Shown: positions 25,256 to 35,521, counted from the first letter of the stretch. The stretch is 64,000 nt of DNA from Desmodus rotundus (GCF_022682495.2 NC_071389.1:183691556-183755555); one strand, 5' to 3'. Translations and numbers: made by a program. Notes: a model not told the origin generated them from the sequence alone.

Positions 25256-25419
25256 GAGGCTAATAATGAAGGGGCCAGGGAAGGAGGCCAGTGCTACGAG
25301 GGTTATCTCACAGCCTCAGATGCTGGATAAGTCGAAGGAGGCAGAATCGCTTTTGGATGACATTCAGAAAGGCCGGAGTGATTATTTGGAAGAGAAAAGC
25401 CTGCCTATTCTTTTCCAAG
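25256..25419 (+). pseudogene. Axonemal dynein heavy chain relic, exon A
   Basis: This 164-bp block is bounded by a pyrimidine-rich acceptor ending 'cacccaccag' and a donor 'gtaaac' (GT at 25420-25421). In the frame of its second base it is open and reads through 'PQMLDKSKEAESLLDDIQKG' and 'DYLEEK'. This is the dynein linker segment that normally runs LLDDIQKGLNDYLEKKRLFFPR before the FFLSNDELLEILSETKD motif. The last codons are distorted, where 'RLFFPR' is expected. Dynein heavy chains are ATPase motors of cilia and flagella. The gene of origin is probably an axonemal member; which DNAH paralogue is unclear. Confidence 0.75.
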
Positions 25420-25518
25420 GTAAACAGTTCATTTCATCTGTCAGCTGCATGTTTCAGTATAAAAATATGTTTATATAAAGATATCTATAAAGGTTGCATT
25501 TTTTAAAAATCATTGTAG

Positions 25519-25761
25519 GTATGTGAATATTCCCCTGGCTTGCCGGTCCACCGATGAATTACTAGCAACCTGCCGTAGACAAAGGATGCTCTCGGAGCCC
25601 CACCACACCTAAAGCCATGCTTTGAAGGATCTGCCAAGCTCACTTTTAATCATGAGAAAGAAATTACTCACATGGAGTCAGCAGAAAATGAGAAAGTGGA
25701 GCTCGTGCTACGAATAATTCCAGCAAGTGCCAAGGGGCTAGTTGAGGAATGGCTTTACGAG
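25519..25761 (+). pseudogene. Axonemal dynein heavy chain relic, exon B (frame-broken)
   Basis: This 243-bp block follows a 99-bp putative intron. It has an acceptor AG at 25517-25518 and a donor 'gtgaat' at 25762. From 25579 to the end, 61 codons are open and include 'HLKPCFEGSAKLTF', then 'HEKEITHMESAENEKVEL' and 'VEEWLYE'. This matches the linker motif PHLKKCFEGIAKL..F and its downstream VEKWL. The first part, which should encode FFLSNDELLEILSET, is damaged. A TGA follows at 25524 in the frame carried over from exon A. The 'RSTDELL' remnant is in another frame, about one base is missing near 25560-25570, and a TAG lies at 25576-25578. The splice sites argue for an unprocessed gene remnant rather than a retrocopy. 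Confidence 0.8.
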
Positions 25762-25763
25762 GT

Positions 25764-27119
25764 GAATATCTTTAGCTTGTACTTAGGGTTCGGCTAGCAT
25801 ATGATCATTTTTTCTTTTGGGAATGATGACTATCCTAACTGTCTTTCCTAACTAAAGAGTGCTCAGAGCATTTGTCAGGATGTTGACAGATTTAATGTCC
25901 GTCTCGTCCTTGTTGTTATGTACTATGACTAATTTTACATTTGCAAAGAGGCAAACATCAGTCGAGGCGAAGAAGAGGCTGTCTGGGCCGATGACTGTTG
26001 GTAGCTGCACGTATTTGTGTGTTTCACTGTGAGTGCACGTCCAGTGATTCCTGTCTCTGTGTACGTACGTGTCCTTGTTCTCGTCTTCTCTCTGTTGTGC
26101 ACGTCGGTCAGGAGGATTGGCCGGCCCATGGGTTCTCAGATGTGGTCCCAGGCTTTCATTTGATTTTGGACCAGGAAAAAAAGAGTGTTGTATCATGATA
26201 AATGGTCAATCTGAATTTTCAATTTGTGTGAAAGGAGAAGGGGGAGGAGGATATAAGCCCAGTGATGAGACTAACCTTTTCCCTTTGGGAAGAATATAAT
26301 TCAAATTAAACATCACTTTCAGTGTGAAATTAGTTTGAAGGTCTCTTTTGGGGGGAGGTGCCTGGTTTAACTCCTTGATGGCTGCTCTTACAGAGAGAAC
26401 CCCTTCCATCCTGCCTCTGTGCCCCAGTCTGTTTCCAGTAGCCTGTAGTGCCCCTTCCTTTGTTTTATTTTTCTAGAAGTCAGGTCCAAGAAACCAAGAA
26501 AAGAATATTGAATGTTTTTTACTCTCTAAAGTTTCATTATTCATGAGATGAGATTCTTCCAAAAACATGTTATTTGTTTGTGTCCCAAACTAATGATGCC
26601 AATAAATGAGAAAGAAAAGAAAACTTATTTTAAGTATAATTTGTCAGGGAGGAGGGAGAGGAAAGCAAAGTGATCTTTCGAAAGACCTTTTGGGTGCCCT
26701 CTGCTCTATGCTAGTTTCTGCTAGCAGAGTGTGCCACAGAAGAACAGCAACCAAACCCCCAAGTTTTCTCTCAATTCTCTGGTTTCCCAAGTAACTGAGT
26801 CACCAGATTGTCATGCCAACCTGCAGCAACTCTGGCTCCAAGCAAGCGGGTGCCAGGACACTTTGAAACTGTCCTTCAGTACTTACTGGTCAAAGGACTC
26901 AGGCCCAAACTTGTAGAAAGAATGCCTGTGCATGGAAATGCTGGCTGGCGTGGCCACGTGCACACGTCCTGGACACCACAGTTAGGCCTCGTCAGGGTTT
27001 GATGTGCAACTGATCCTCTTTCTGGGGAAAGGGAAAGTATTAAAAAGGCTAAGTAAGAGACAAGGTTATCTTCCAATGTATTTGCAAAAGGAAAATGTTA
27101 GGGCTCTTTAATTCTTTCC
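25764..27119. other. Non-coding DNA downstream of the dynein relic
   Basis: No gene is firmly recognised. The segment near 26105-26150 ('ggattggccggcccatgg..tctcagatgtggtccc') faintly resembles the next dynein segment (WPGQ..SQ..W), but this is too weak to annotate. ORFs on both strands at 25852-26299 overlap one another and are not credible. Confidence 0.4.
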
Positions 27120-27124
27120 CTAAA

Positions 27125-27212
27125 GGATGGAGAGGTGTGGTGGGGGAGGTGAGCCAGCTGGGAATGGAGGTAGAGGTGGAGTGGGGGAGGTGGAATATAG
27201 GGGGAGATGAGC
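27125..27212. repeat. G-rich purine tract
   Basis: There is a run of GGAGGTG-like units ('tggtgggggaggtgagcc', 'ggaggtagaggtggagtggg', 'aggtggaatatagggggag'). It has several closely spaced G-runs and is strongly purine-biased on the plus strand. It may fold as a G-quadruplex or H-DNA, but no gene promoter is recognised next to it. Confidence 0.6.
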
Positions 27213-27229
27213 AGCTGTGTTTATTTTAA

Positions 27230-27500
27230 TACATATCATTTAACCCTCACCTAAAAACAAATTGGAGAGGTTTGGGAGTGCATTAATCTGGACCCAATTA
27301 ACATGTCTTTCTCCTTCAAAAGTGCAACCTGAGATTAATGAATATAAACTAGAGTTTCAGATGTAGTGCTTAAATCATTTGCATGTTTCATGCATGATAA
27401 TTGAATTTATGTATGCACTTCCTTTCATTTAACTATTTCCAGTCTCCTCCCTGTGATTCACATAAACCAAAGTTTCATTATAGTGATTTCTAGATGGAAA
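27230..27500. promoter_or_regulatory. Candidate conserved regulatory element with POU octamer
   Basis: The block is repeat-free. It contains a perfect octamer ATTTGCAT (27377-27384), a nearby 'catgcatgataattga', and several ATTAA/TAAT cores ('gcattaatctgg', 'ccaattaac', 'gagattaatgaat'). This combination resembles developmental enhancers. It is inference without conservation evidence. Confidence 0.25.
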
Positions 27501-29164
27501 TCGTTTGCCTAGACCTTACTCCTAATGAGAAACTCAAGCCCTTGTGTCTTTTATTTGAATTTTCATAATACCATGTTTTTTAAAAAGCAGAGGGCAGAGC
27601 TCAATAGTCTGGGACCCTGTTTCAGCAGTTGTTAATTAGGCACTCCAAGTTTATTTCTGAAAGGCCAGGAATCCATGGGAATTTGTGGCATTGAGTTTTC
27701 AGTGGTCCTGAAGAAGTGGGTTTTGGTATGGCCACTTATAAGGGTATTGATAATCCCATGAGCAATGTCACTTTAACTTGGCATAAAGAATGTTCTTGGG
27801 CTCTGGACCTGAGTTATTTAGATCGTTGAGGGATTTAGTGCATAGTATTGTTTCTGGCAGAATTAGATATTTTCTTCCATATATGGGGGTGGGGGATGGT
27901 GTCAGCCTCCGTGAAGGTCTATAGATGAGTAGTTAGCGCTTGTGGTCCCTTAGGATGCTGTAGAGTTTTTTTTTTTTCTCTCGCTCTCTCTTTTTTCTTT
28001 CTTTTTTGTTATTTAGGTGTAGAAGTCTTAATGCTGGCTTAGTGCAAGCAGGTGCTAAGTTCCTCTCTCCCCACCTGCTCCAAATTGAAAAAGCTGGCTG
28101 TGGGCATGTAAGAAAGCTTCCTGGGGAAGAAGTTGAAACAAGAGGCTTGAAATAAATCCCCTGGTTTCAGTGATTTGTCTGTCTTCTGTCTTTCCTCATG
28201 TGTTTCCAAGTTCAATGTCAAAGTGATGAGCTTTTCTCCAGGAATTCTCCCCAGTGTCCTTTGTTTTTGGTGAATTTGATGGTTGAGTGTTGCTGAGTGT
28301 CTCCTGGTCTTGTTTCCTGGTCCTTGTAGCTAAGAATGTTGTTGAAGGATGAAATCTTGTTAATTTGTGATGTCAAAACTTAAGTGTGCTTCCTGTCACT
28401 TATGTGTAGTTTAAAATGTTCCGTAATGTAGCATGAAATGATTGGTTAGCTTTGAAATGGTTGTGAAGTCATGTGAAGAAAATAAGTTTTGCATCCGACC
28501 AAGATAAATTCACTCTAGTGCTTTATGGCTTTTTATTCCTATGTGATAGTAATAAAGTCTCATGTAGGGATGGAAGCCATGAAATACATTGTGAAAAATC
28601 ATCAACTAAGAAGGGGCCATCAGTATAGAAAACGTTAGCCTGTGGAGCTGTGCACGTGATGGAGAACTGATTTAGCGTATAGCTTTGCTACCTGCTTGGT
28701 GTTTCTTTGAGTTTCTTTATCCCTAGGTTTTGACAGCTAAGGAATCTAGGTTACAAGAGTTGATTCATCTTCGTAATCATTGATTTACATGCACATTTGG
28801 GTTTGCACATTTCTCTTTATCATACATTGTTTCTCTGTTTTCTATTAACGAACATGCTCTAGAAAAACTTAATAGCCCACTAATCTGGGAGGCAGCATTA
28901 AGTCCTCCTGTGCCTACTTTCTCCTGTTGTGGTCTTTCTTCTGAAACTAAGAAGGAATTGTCTAATGAGACTTGCCCTCTTGGAAATGTGGTCCAGATTG
29001 TTCTACTCCCAAGCTCAGGAAAGGTATACATTGGACGTGCTAAATCAATACCTCCTCGGGCCCATAAATCCACTGAGAGTTGTTTTCCACTTACAGGTAT
29101 AGTGTAGTCTGGAAACACCTGCTGTCAGAGGAAAGTAGGAGGGCTTTAGAGTGGAGTTGGGTTC
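27501..29164. other. Unique non-coding DNA
   Basis: I see no gene. A T/CT-rich low-complexity tract lies at about 27966-28008. Open frames near 28777-29118 on both strands show no known domain. A plus-strand 'ttccacttacag' near 29087-29098 looks like an acceptor but follows rather than precedes the frame. Confidence 0.45.
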
Positions 29165-29312
29165 TAATCTCTCTGCCACTCCAACTTCCTGACCTGGGCA
29201 AGTCACTTAAACGCTGTGAGCCTCTTTATCTTTAAACTGGATAGGAGTAATACGCCTTGCAAAGTTGTTGTAAGGATTAAATGAAGTAATGCATACAGTG
29301 CCTAACAAATTA
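29165..29312 (-). repeat. MIR SINE relic
   Basis: Reverse MIR is well preserved: 'ctgacctgggcaagtcacttaaacgctgtgagcctctttatc', then 'taatacgccttgcaaagttgttgtaaggattaaatgaagtaatgcatacagtgcc'. Confidence 0.9.
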
Positions 29313-29319
29313 TTTAGCA

Positions 29320-29425
29320 TGTTTTTTTTTAAAAAAAGAAAACTCATGAAATACTGGCTCTCTCCTTTCCTCTCTCTTTTTCCTCTCCCATTCCCTTCTC
29401 TCCCTTTCTCATGCCCTCCCCTACC
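29320..29425. repeat. Low-complexity T/A run and CT-rich tract
   Basis: A (T)10 and (A)7 run near 29322 is followed by about 65 bases of nearly pure pyrimidine on the plus strand (29360-29425). It accounts for the open frames on both strands. Confidence 0.8.
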
Positions 29426-30061
29426 TTCAGATGTTAGTCTAACAATGACATTTTTGAGAAGGAAAAGAATGTCTAGTTGCAAGTTCTTTCTATATGTGCC
29501 TTAAATATCTCAGTTAGATTAATAATTTAATTTTTTAACTTGAACTGTTTTCATGTTGATGATTTACTTATGAATACTGTTTTCTGTATATGTAGTTTTC
29601 TTTGAACTCTTTTAATATTGACTTTTGATCTATGCTCATTTTCACTAGTTTCCTAAATTGTTTTTCAGTGAGAATTCTAATAAAAATTATTCCTGTTATC
29701 TTTTGCCTCTTCATTTCCTCCACACAATGGGATTTTAGACTATGTTCTGAAAATGCGCGGGTGGCCCCAGGAAGATAAATGAAGCCTTTTCCTTAAAAAC
29801 TGCCCATTGGCAGTGCTAAGAAAACTATATTCTCCCTACATACACATATCAATGTGAGCGCTGAAATTTGTCATTTAGTTGTAACTTTGACGTCAGTATG
29901 ATTTCTAAACATACAGAGATTATAATTTGACTTTATCACTAAAGTTTATAGAGTAATTGTGAATAAGGAAAAGGATTAGGAAGTACAAATGCTAAAACTT
30001 AAAAAATTATGAAATCTGTTGCTACAAAAAGTAGAACACAATGAATATTAGTGATACCATA
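29426..30061. other. Unique AT-rich non-coding DNA
   Basis: I see nothing recognisable. The stretch is AT-rich and has no repeat signature. Confidence 0.5.
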
Positions 30062-30632
30062 TAAGGGGGGACACTCTAAAAATGCAATTATCTTCTGGAG
30101 GGTGAGCCCCTTGTAGTACAGGCTTTTCCCACTAGATGAGTGTTCCAGAAAGCCATCTGTATCACTGTACCAGCTGGCATTGTTGTGAGAGGTTGCATTC
30201 AGCTTCCATGAATTTTTTTTTGAAGACTCTCAACATGTTTGCCCATTTCGTGATGGGTGATTTACAAGCGAACCTACTCACACTGCATTGAGTGCTCAGC
30301 AGTTTTTGACCAAAAACGTCCTGACCCCCATCCCCCACCCTCCCTATTCACCCAATCTCACCCAAGTGACTTTTTTTGTTTCCCCAGAAGAAAAAAGTCC
30401 TCAAAGGGAAACATTTTGCTGATGTGGAAGAGGTGCAGCAAAAAATGGCACAAGCACTAAAAGGCATCAAATTGACGAGTTCAAAAACTGTTTTTGTGCA
30501 CTGGAAAAACTGTCTCGATTGGTGTTTTGCATCAAATAGAAAGTACTTTGAAGGTGACTAACATTTAAACATGTAAGAATAAATACACAATTTTTTATAC
30601 ATAAATTCTGGGGCTTTTTGGTCCCCCCTCGT
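30062..30632 (+). mobile_element. Mariner-like transposon relic, internally deleted
   Basis: The left end '(at)aaggggggacactctaaaaatgc' and the reverse of the right end 'acgaggggggaccaaaaagc' share the GGGGGGAC terminal repeat. About 570 bp remain of an expected 1.2-1.3 kb. The 3' half encodes the C-terminal third of a mariner transposase (see the pseudogene entry). The flanking TA is present on the left and degraded on the right. Confidence 0.75.
30257..30561 (+). pseudogene. Mariner transposase C-terminal remnant
   Basis: Two overlapping frames read 'HPSDFFCFPRRK' and then 'VLKGKHFADVEEVQQKMAQA', ending 'SNRKYFEGD' before a stop. These correspond to the third-aspartate block (PSDFFLFP), the KGxxFxxVEEV segment and the terminal CIxSxGxYFEGD of mariner transposases. 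The preceding block that should hold the second catalytic aspartate (HDNA) has lost it, and a frameshift separates the blocks. The N-terminal DNA-binding half is missing, so it is dead. Confidence 0.85.
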
Positions 30633-30689
30633 GTTTGTATCTAGAGTTAATTTTATTGTAATTATATTTGTTTTTAAACCCATGCTTAC

Positions 30690-30765
30690 CTCTCCCTGTA
30701 TATCCAGATCCTAGTAATGTCCCTGATACTTAGTAGGCATTCAAATATTCGTGAATAAATGTAAG
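30690..30765 (+). repeat. L2 3'-end relic
   Basis: 'tatccagatcctagtaatgtccctgatacttagtaggcattcaaatattcgtgaataaatg' matches the L2 terminus (cagcacctagcacagtgcctggcacatagtaggcgctcaataaatatttgttgaatgaatg). Confidence 0.7.
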
Positions 30766-32930
30766 GGAAAGATAGGGGGAAGGAAATAAAGAAGTACAAG
30801 GAAATATCACCATAAGAAATGTGTGGGTAGGGAAGCAGGGCAAACATACATGCGCATTAAAGGTCTATTGTATGACTAAGGAGAGTTAATTCTGTGCTAG
30901 GCCATTCAAGATAAAATGCGATGAGCAGCATATACAAATTATTATAAGAACCCAGAGCAATGAAATGTCCCTAGAATCAGGGAAAGATCCATGTCAGGAT
31001 TTAGAACATCTGCCAAATTTCCATAGGCAAGAGTCAAGGATTTAAAATTAATTGATCCAGGAATTTATATAAAGCTCCAGTGAGTGAGTGGTTCTCACAA
31101 ATTTTTCTTACAAAGTATTCCACCCTGGAGAACATATTTACTTCTAAATTTCTTCTCAAGTACCATTAGAAGCAGATAGTAGATTTTAATGGACACACTT
31201 ACTTAGGTTAATTAATTACTGCTGAGTCTCAGTGGGCTGCAATTAGCTATTACCCATATGAGATAGGATGAGTCTAAGCTGCCAGCATGCCCGTGATTTC
31301 AAGGATGGTCGTGTATTTGCCCAGTCTCCACCCCTCCTTTACCCTTGCATGGTTCTATTTAAACTCAAATCCTTGCTGGAGCTATGAGGCAACTTGTGCA
31401 AAAGTGGTTGTTTACAAGAAGGGCTCAGCCTCTCCCAACAGCTCTGGATATTGAAAGTCTCACCAGACACTCGTCTTTTCAGGGTTATTGGCAGGGAATC
31501 TCACATTCCTATGTAAAGTGCATATAAATGTGTTGGCCAGGGGAACCGAATGTTGCAATAAACAGTGATTTCAGCACATGAATGAGTAAAATCTCTGTCT
31601 CGCCAGTGGTCATGGCAAAAGCAGGAAATGGCATAAACGAGTAGGAGTGTGAGTACACGGCAAAACACTCCTTCCCACTTCATTTCTCTCCCTGTCCTTA
31701 TCAGAAGGTGCCACTTCATTAGAGGTGCCACCAACAACATTACCTTAATCAGTGGAGGATACCATTATGGGACCTGGGCTTGAGCGTATTAAGAAAACCC
31801 ACACATCATCCTACACGTTCAAACCCCAAATGACACTATGGAATTGTGAGGCTTAAAAAAGTGAAATGAAAAGTTCAGAATTTTTCTCTCATTTATTGGA
31901 TGGTCCCAGGACCTGTGAATCCATGGCTCAAATAGCAAAGCCTAATATTTTAGTCACAATTGGGACCTCACCAAGTAGGCATGTACTCTGAGTTGTCTTT
32001 GCCCAGGAGGCGACGGGCTCAGGCTGGCCTACACTCTCACTTGGGCACCTTTGTCATTAAAGTCACTCATGTCTACATATAAAGCATGACTGAGGGGAGC
32101 TTCAGCCGCAGCTCTGGGTCAGAGCGGAGTCTACGCATGACAGCAGAGCTCAGAACCTCAGTGAGCACCAAATAGCACGACCCTCTTGGTCATGAGCTTC
32201 AGGTTTTCCGTGTCTAAACTAATTCTTGGAATCAGATCTGTCCCAGACCCTGTTCTTATAGTTTAGACTATGCTTGAATCTGAAATGCTGATGATGGTCA
32301 AAGGGTGAGTGGCATGCAGTTTGAGAAAAATCTCTCATAATTCTACTAGATGGCTCTTCTCTTCTTGACCTTCCATAACAGAGGCTCAGAGATGCGTGAC
32401 AGTCCAGAGATGGAGACCGTGGACGCCAGGCCCCTTTACCTTTCTTTTCACGCTTAGCCCTTATCAGGACAATCTAAAATACATTAGTTGGTTTAAGGTA
32501 ATAATATTAGCCCTCATGGTTCATTCATTGATTCATTCTATTAGCTTTTTACTCTTTTGTGTATTTAATTAAACACTAAGAAAAAACAAACTTTCTAGCC
32601 AAGAGATAGAAAAATATTCTGGGAGTTTGTTTTAGCAAGAAATAATATAAACCACCTATTCGTCTTTCAACATTAGGTTACACAAGGAGGGCTCGATAAA
32701 GATTGACGAGTTAATTTCTGGTTTAATTAAGTTCAGAGTCCTTACAGTGACCCATGGGCCCTGCATAGCCTGCATTCACTCCATCTGTTCAAACTCATCT
32801 GCTCTAGTTCATCCAGGCCGGGCTCACTGACTTTGTGGTATTCCGTGAATATACCAAATGTGCTTCTATTTCAGAGCCCCTGAAATTGCTCTGAAATTTC
32901 AGAGCCCTCTACCTAGAATCTGGATATCTG
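30766..32930. other. Unique non-coding DNA
   Basis: No gene is supported. The frame at 31501-31740 (minus) has no recognised domain. A short local inverted repeat 'ttcagagcccctgaaattgctctgaaatttcagagccc' sits at about 32872-32909, just before the MITE. Confidence 0.45.
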
Positions 32931-33054
32931 CAGGGTGGGGCCAAAGTAGGTTTACAGTTGTGAATTTGCAAAACATGGGGTTTATTCTTGTATTATCATT
33001 TATTAATTATCGCATTATTTTCCATATGAACAAATCTACTTTTGCCCCACCCTG
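32931..33054. mobile_element. Mariner-type MITE, 124 bp
   Basis: The left end 'cagggtggggccaaagtagg' and the reverse of the right end 'cagggtggggcaaaagtaga' are terminal inverted repeats. TA remains at 33055-33056 and is mutated to TG on the left. It is related to the copy at 22730, sharing the 'aagtaggtttacag' subterminal sequence and the 'attcttgtat..ttattaatta' interior in reverse orientation. Confidence 0.9.
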
Positions 33055-33059
33055 TACAT

Positions 33060-33395
33060 GTCTCACCCTCTCATTGCCTCAGGTCTCTACCCAAAGGCTC
33101 CTTATCAGTGAGAACTGCTGTGACTATCCTCTACAAAGTAAGTCCCCTCCTCCAGGTTCCCACCACCTTGCCGTGATTAGCTTTTCTCCATACATAACAC
33201 TTCTCATCCTCTGATATAGTACATATTTCCCTGCTTTTTAAAAACTGCTTGATTGGTTGACTGTCTTTCCTCACTAGAACATAAGCTCCGGGAGGCCAGG
33301 GGATGGATCTATCTCTTATTTACTGCTTTAATCCTGAGAGCCTGGAATTGTGTCTGCACACAGAAGACACTCAAGTATTTTTTGAGTAAAGTACT
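33060..33395 (+). repeat. L2 LINE 3' region relic
   Basis: An L2-like run is seen: 'tcctctacaaagtaagtcccctcc', 'ataacacttctcatcctctgatatagtacatatttcc', 'gactgtctttcctcactagaacataagctccgggaggccagggg', 'ctgcacacagaagacactcaagtatttt'. This is the standard 3' end of the ancient mammalian LINE2. Confidence 0.8.
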
Positions 33396-33804
33396 ACTTC
33401 TCTGTCACTTCCTGACACCTGTGTCAAGATACTGGAATGATTTATGATGACAGCAAAGAACCACTCTATCTCTCGCTATTTGAATTAACCATACTTTAAG
33501 CATCATCTTTGTCTAACATATAATTTTGCTGTTCCTTTTTCTCCTCTTACAAAAATACTGTGATAAGCATCTTTGACAACTGTTATCCCAATTCATCCTC
33601 AGGATAAATTCTTAGGTGTGGATTTACTGAATCAGAAGTTAATGGGCATTTTATGACCTTTCGTATCAATTACCAAATTGCTGCTATCCAGGCATGTTGT
33701 ACAAATCCACACTTGTATCAGGAAGTAAATATCAGAAATATTTTGTTTGATTTTTCTTTAAAATAAGTATTATGCTGTTTCTACCAAGTTAACCAGATTC
33801 TCTT
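33396..33804 (-). repeat. Possible old L1M fragment, antisense
   Basis: The part at about 33530-33735 ('gataagcatctttgacaactg', 'ctcaggataaattcttaggtgtggatttactgaatcagaagttaatgggcattttatgacc', 'caaattgctgctatcca') follows the order of the antisense L1M tail. The rest of the interval is unassigned. Confidence 0.5.
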
Positions 33805-33821
33805 TCACTCTTGGTTCTTTT

Positions 33822-33975
33822 TTCTTCCATTTTTGTTTTAAATTTTATTGTTGTTCAAGTATAGTTGTCTTCCTTGTCCCCCCATCTCTCCCCCACCACC
33901 CCAGCCATCTCTACCTCCCTCCCCTGATGCCACCCCTCCTTGGTTTTGTCCATGTGTCCTTTAGAGTTGTTCTCG
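33822..33975 (-). repeat. Bat L1 3' end, 5'-truncated, with 17-bp target-site duplication
   Basis: The antisense tail begins with T-rich sequence 'ttttaaattttattgttgttcaagtatagttgtc', then C-rich antisense 3' UTR ending 'ccatgtgtcctttagagttgttctcg'. The perfect 17-bp repeat 'tcactcttggttctttt' lies at 33805-33821 and 33976-33992. It is a typical short L1 insertion. The intact duplication suggests a comparatively young event. Confidence 0.95.
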
Positions 33976-33992
33976 TCACTCTTGGTTCTTTT

Positions 33993-34829
33993 GCTGTATT
34001 CATCCTAAGGGTATCAAGTAGTGATATCTTTATTTACTTTGTCAAATTTGATTCTATATTTCTAAGATAAAAGGTATTTTAGACATGGAAGGAAGTCAGA
34101 CTTTACATTTTGCAGTTCCCCTGTTCTGCATATGAGGAATTGACGTTCTGAGATCATACTACTGTTTTCCAGCAAGGCTAGGCCTGAGGGACTCAGAACT
34201 GCTGACTCTCAGATCGGTACCTGGAAATATATAAAAACCATGAGTCAGCCATGGAATCAGAGTACACCATGCTAACGCAACTCTCAGTGTCTACCTGTTC
34301 CTCATTAAAATTAATGTCAAAATGTTCACACATCTCTTGATGTTGAGAAGTTAGATATATTTATGATGTGCAGGATATAGCTTTTAAGCTGAACTACCTG
34401 TTCCATTTGCTGGGGTAACTTGTTCTAGAATCTGTTGTTTATCTCAGTCTCTCTTGCACGATCTGGCTCCTTCATATGTATCTTCTCTCTGAATTTTATA
34501 CAATTATAAGACAACTGAGAAACTAGTAGCATTTGTTGCGTTTTTTAAGTACAAAGAAGACAATTAGATAGCTAGCTGGTCCTTTAAACAAAAGAAGAAG
34601 GTCTTATGTGTCTCCGGAGCTAACACAGATTGCCATTTGAAGACTTTGTGGGAATGGCTATTCAAACCAACTCATACCTTTGACAATGTCTGTCTTCATG
34701 GGTAAACACACAATCTGCCACATCTCTGTAGAGAAACGGACATTAATGAAAAACTTGGAATTATATTTTGCCTTTCCTTTGAAATCCTCAAAAAGAGTCT
34801 CGTATTTTTTCTCATATATATATTCCTTT
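33993..34829. other. Unique non-coding DNA
   Basis: I see no gene or clear repeat. Confidence 0.5.
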
Positions 34830-34842
34830 CTAAGGTTTCTTT

Positions 34843-35053
34843 TCTTTTTAAAAATATTTTATTTATTTACTTTTAGAGAGAGGGAGAAAAGAAACATCAA
34901 TGCGTGGTTGCCTCTGATGTGACACCCACTGGGGGCCAGAAATGTCCTGCAACCCAGGCACGTGCCCCGACCTGGAATTGAACTGGCGATGCTTTGGTTC
35001 TCAGGCGGGCACTCAATTCACTGAACCACACATGGACAAAGGCAGCCAGGGCA
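34843..35053 (-). repeat. Ves-type bat SINE with 13-bp target-site duplication
   Basis: On the minus strand it starts 'gccctggctgcctttgtcca', with the body 'cgggcacgtgcctgggttgcagg' and a short (CT) and A-rich tail (plus-strand T/A near 34843-34875). 'ctaaggtttcttt' flanks it at 34830-34842 and 35054-35066. It lacks the long CT tract of some other copies. Confidence 0.95.
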
Positions 35054-35066
35054 CTAAGGTTTCTTT

Positions 35067-35507
35067 ACATATAAGGCATTATTCCCTTATTCATGAATTG
35101 AATTGTTCCAAGAATGCCATAGCTGAAGTCCAACAGTGATAAAAAGGAAGGAACAATCAACAGAGGTCTGTTGATTTCCAGATCTTGAGGGATGAATCCT
35201 TCGAGAGCATAAATAGGGCACAGTGTCCTGGTAAAAATCATTAGTATACGAATAAAAGTCTTATACTGGGCATCTAATCTAAATGCAGGAAGTCTGAAAT
35301 TCCAAACAATTTATGAAAAACACACTATAATTTACTGATAGGCATTAATGTCCCTAAAGACAATGTAAGAGCCCAGGTTAAATAAACCAATAACTCCAAT
35401 TGACAGGAGACCTCCAAAGGGAACTCGAATGGATGAATTTAATAGTTGCTCACCATAGTTGTATGGGGTAGATGAGTACATGTGGATGTATCTGTTTGTT
35501 TCAGGGG
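35067..35507. other. Unique non-coding DNA
   Basis: I see no gene or repeat. Confidence 0.5.
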
Positions 35508-35521
35508 CACAAATTTATTTT

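Noticed and set aside
25116..25478. Reading the dynein-like block as a living gene
   Set aside because: The exon-like block is only 164 bp of this frame. The following exon is frame-shifted with in-frame stops, and the upstream part of the frame has no dynein similarity.
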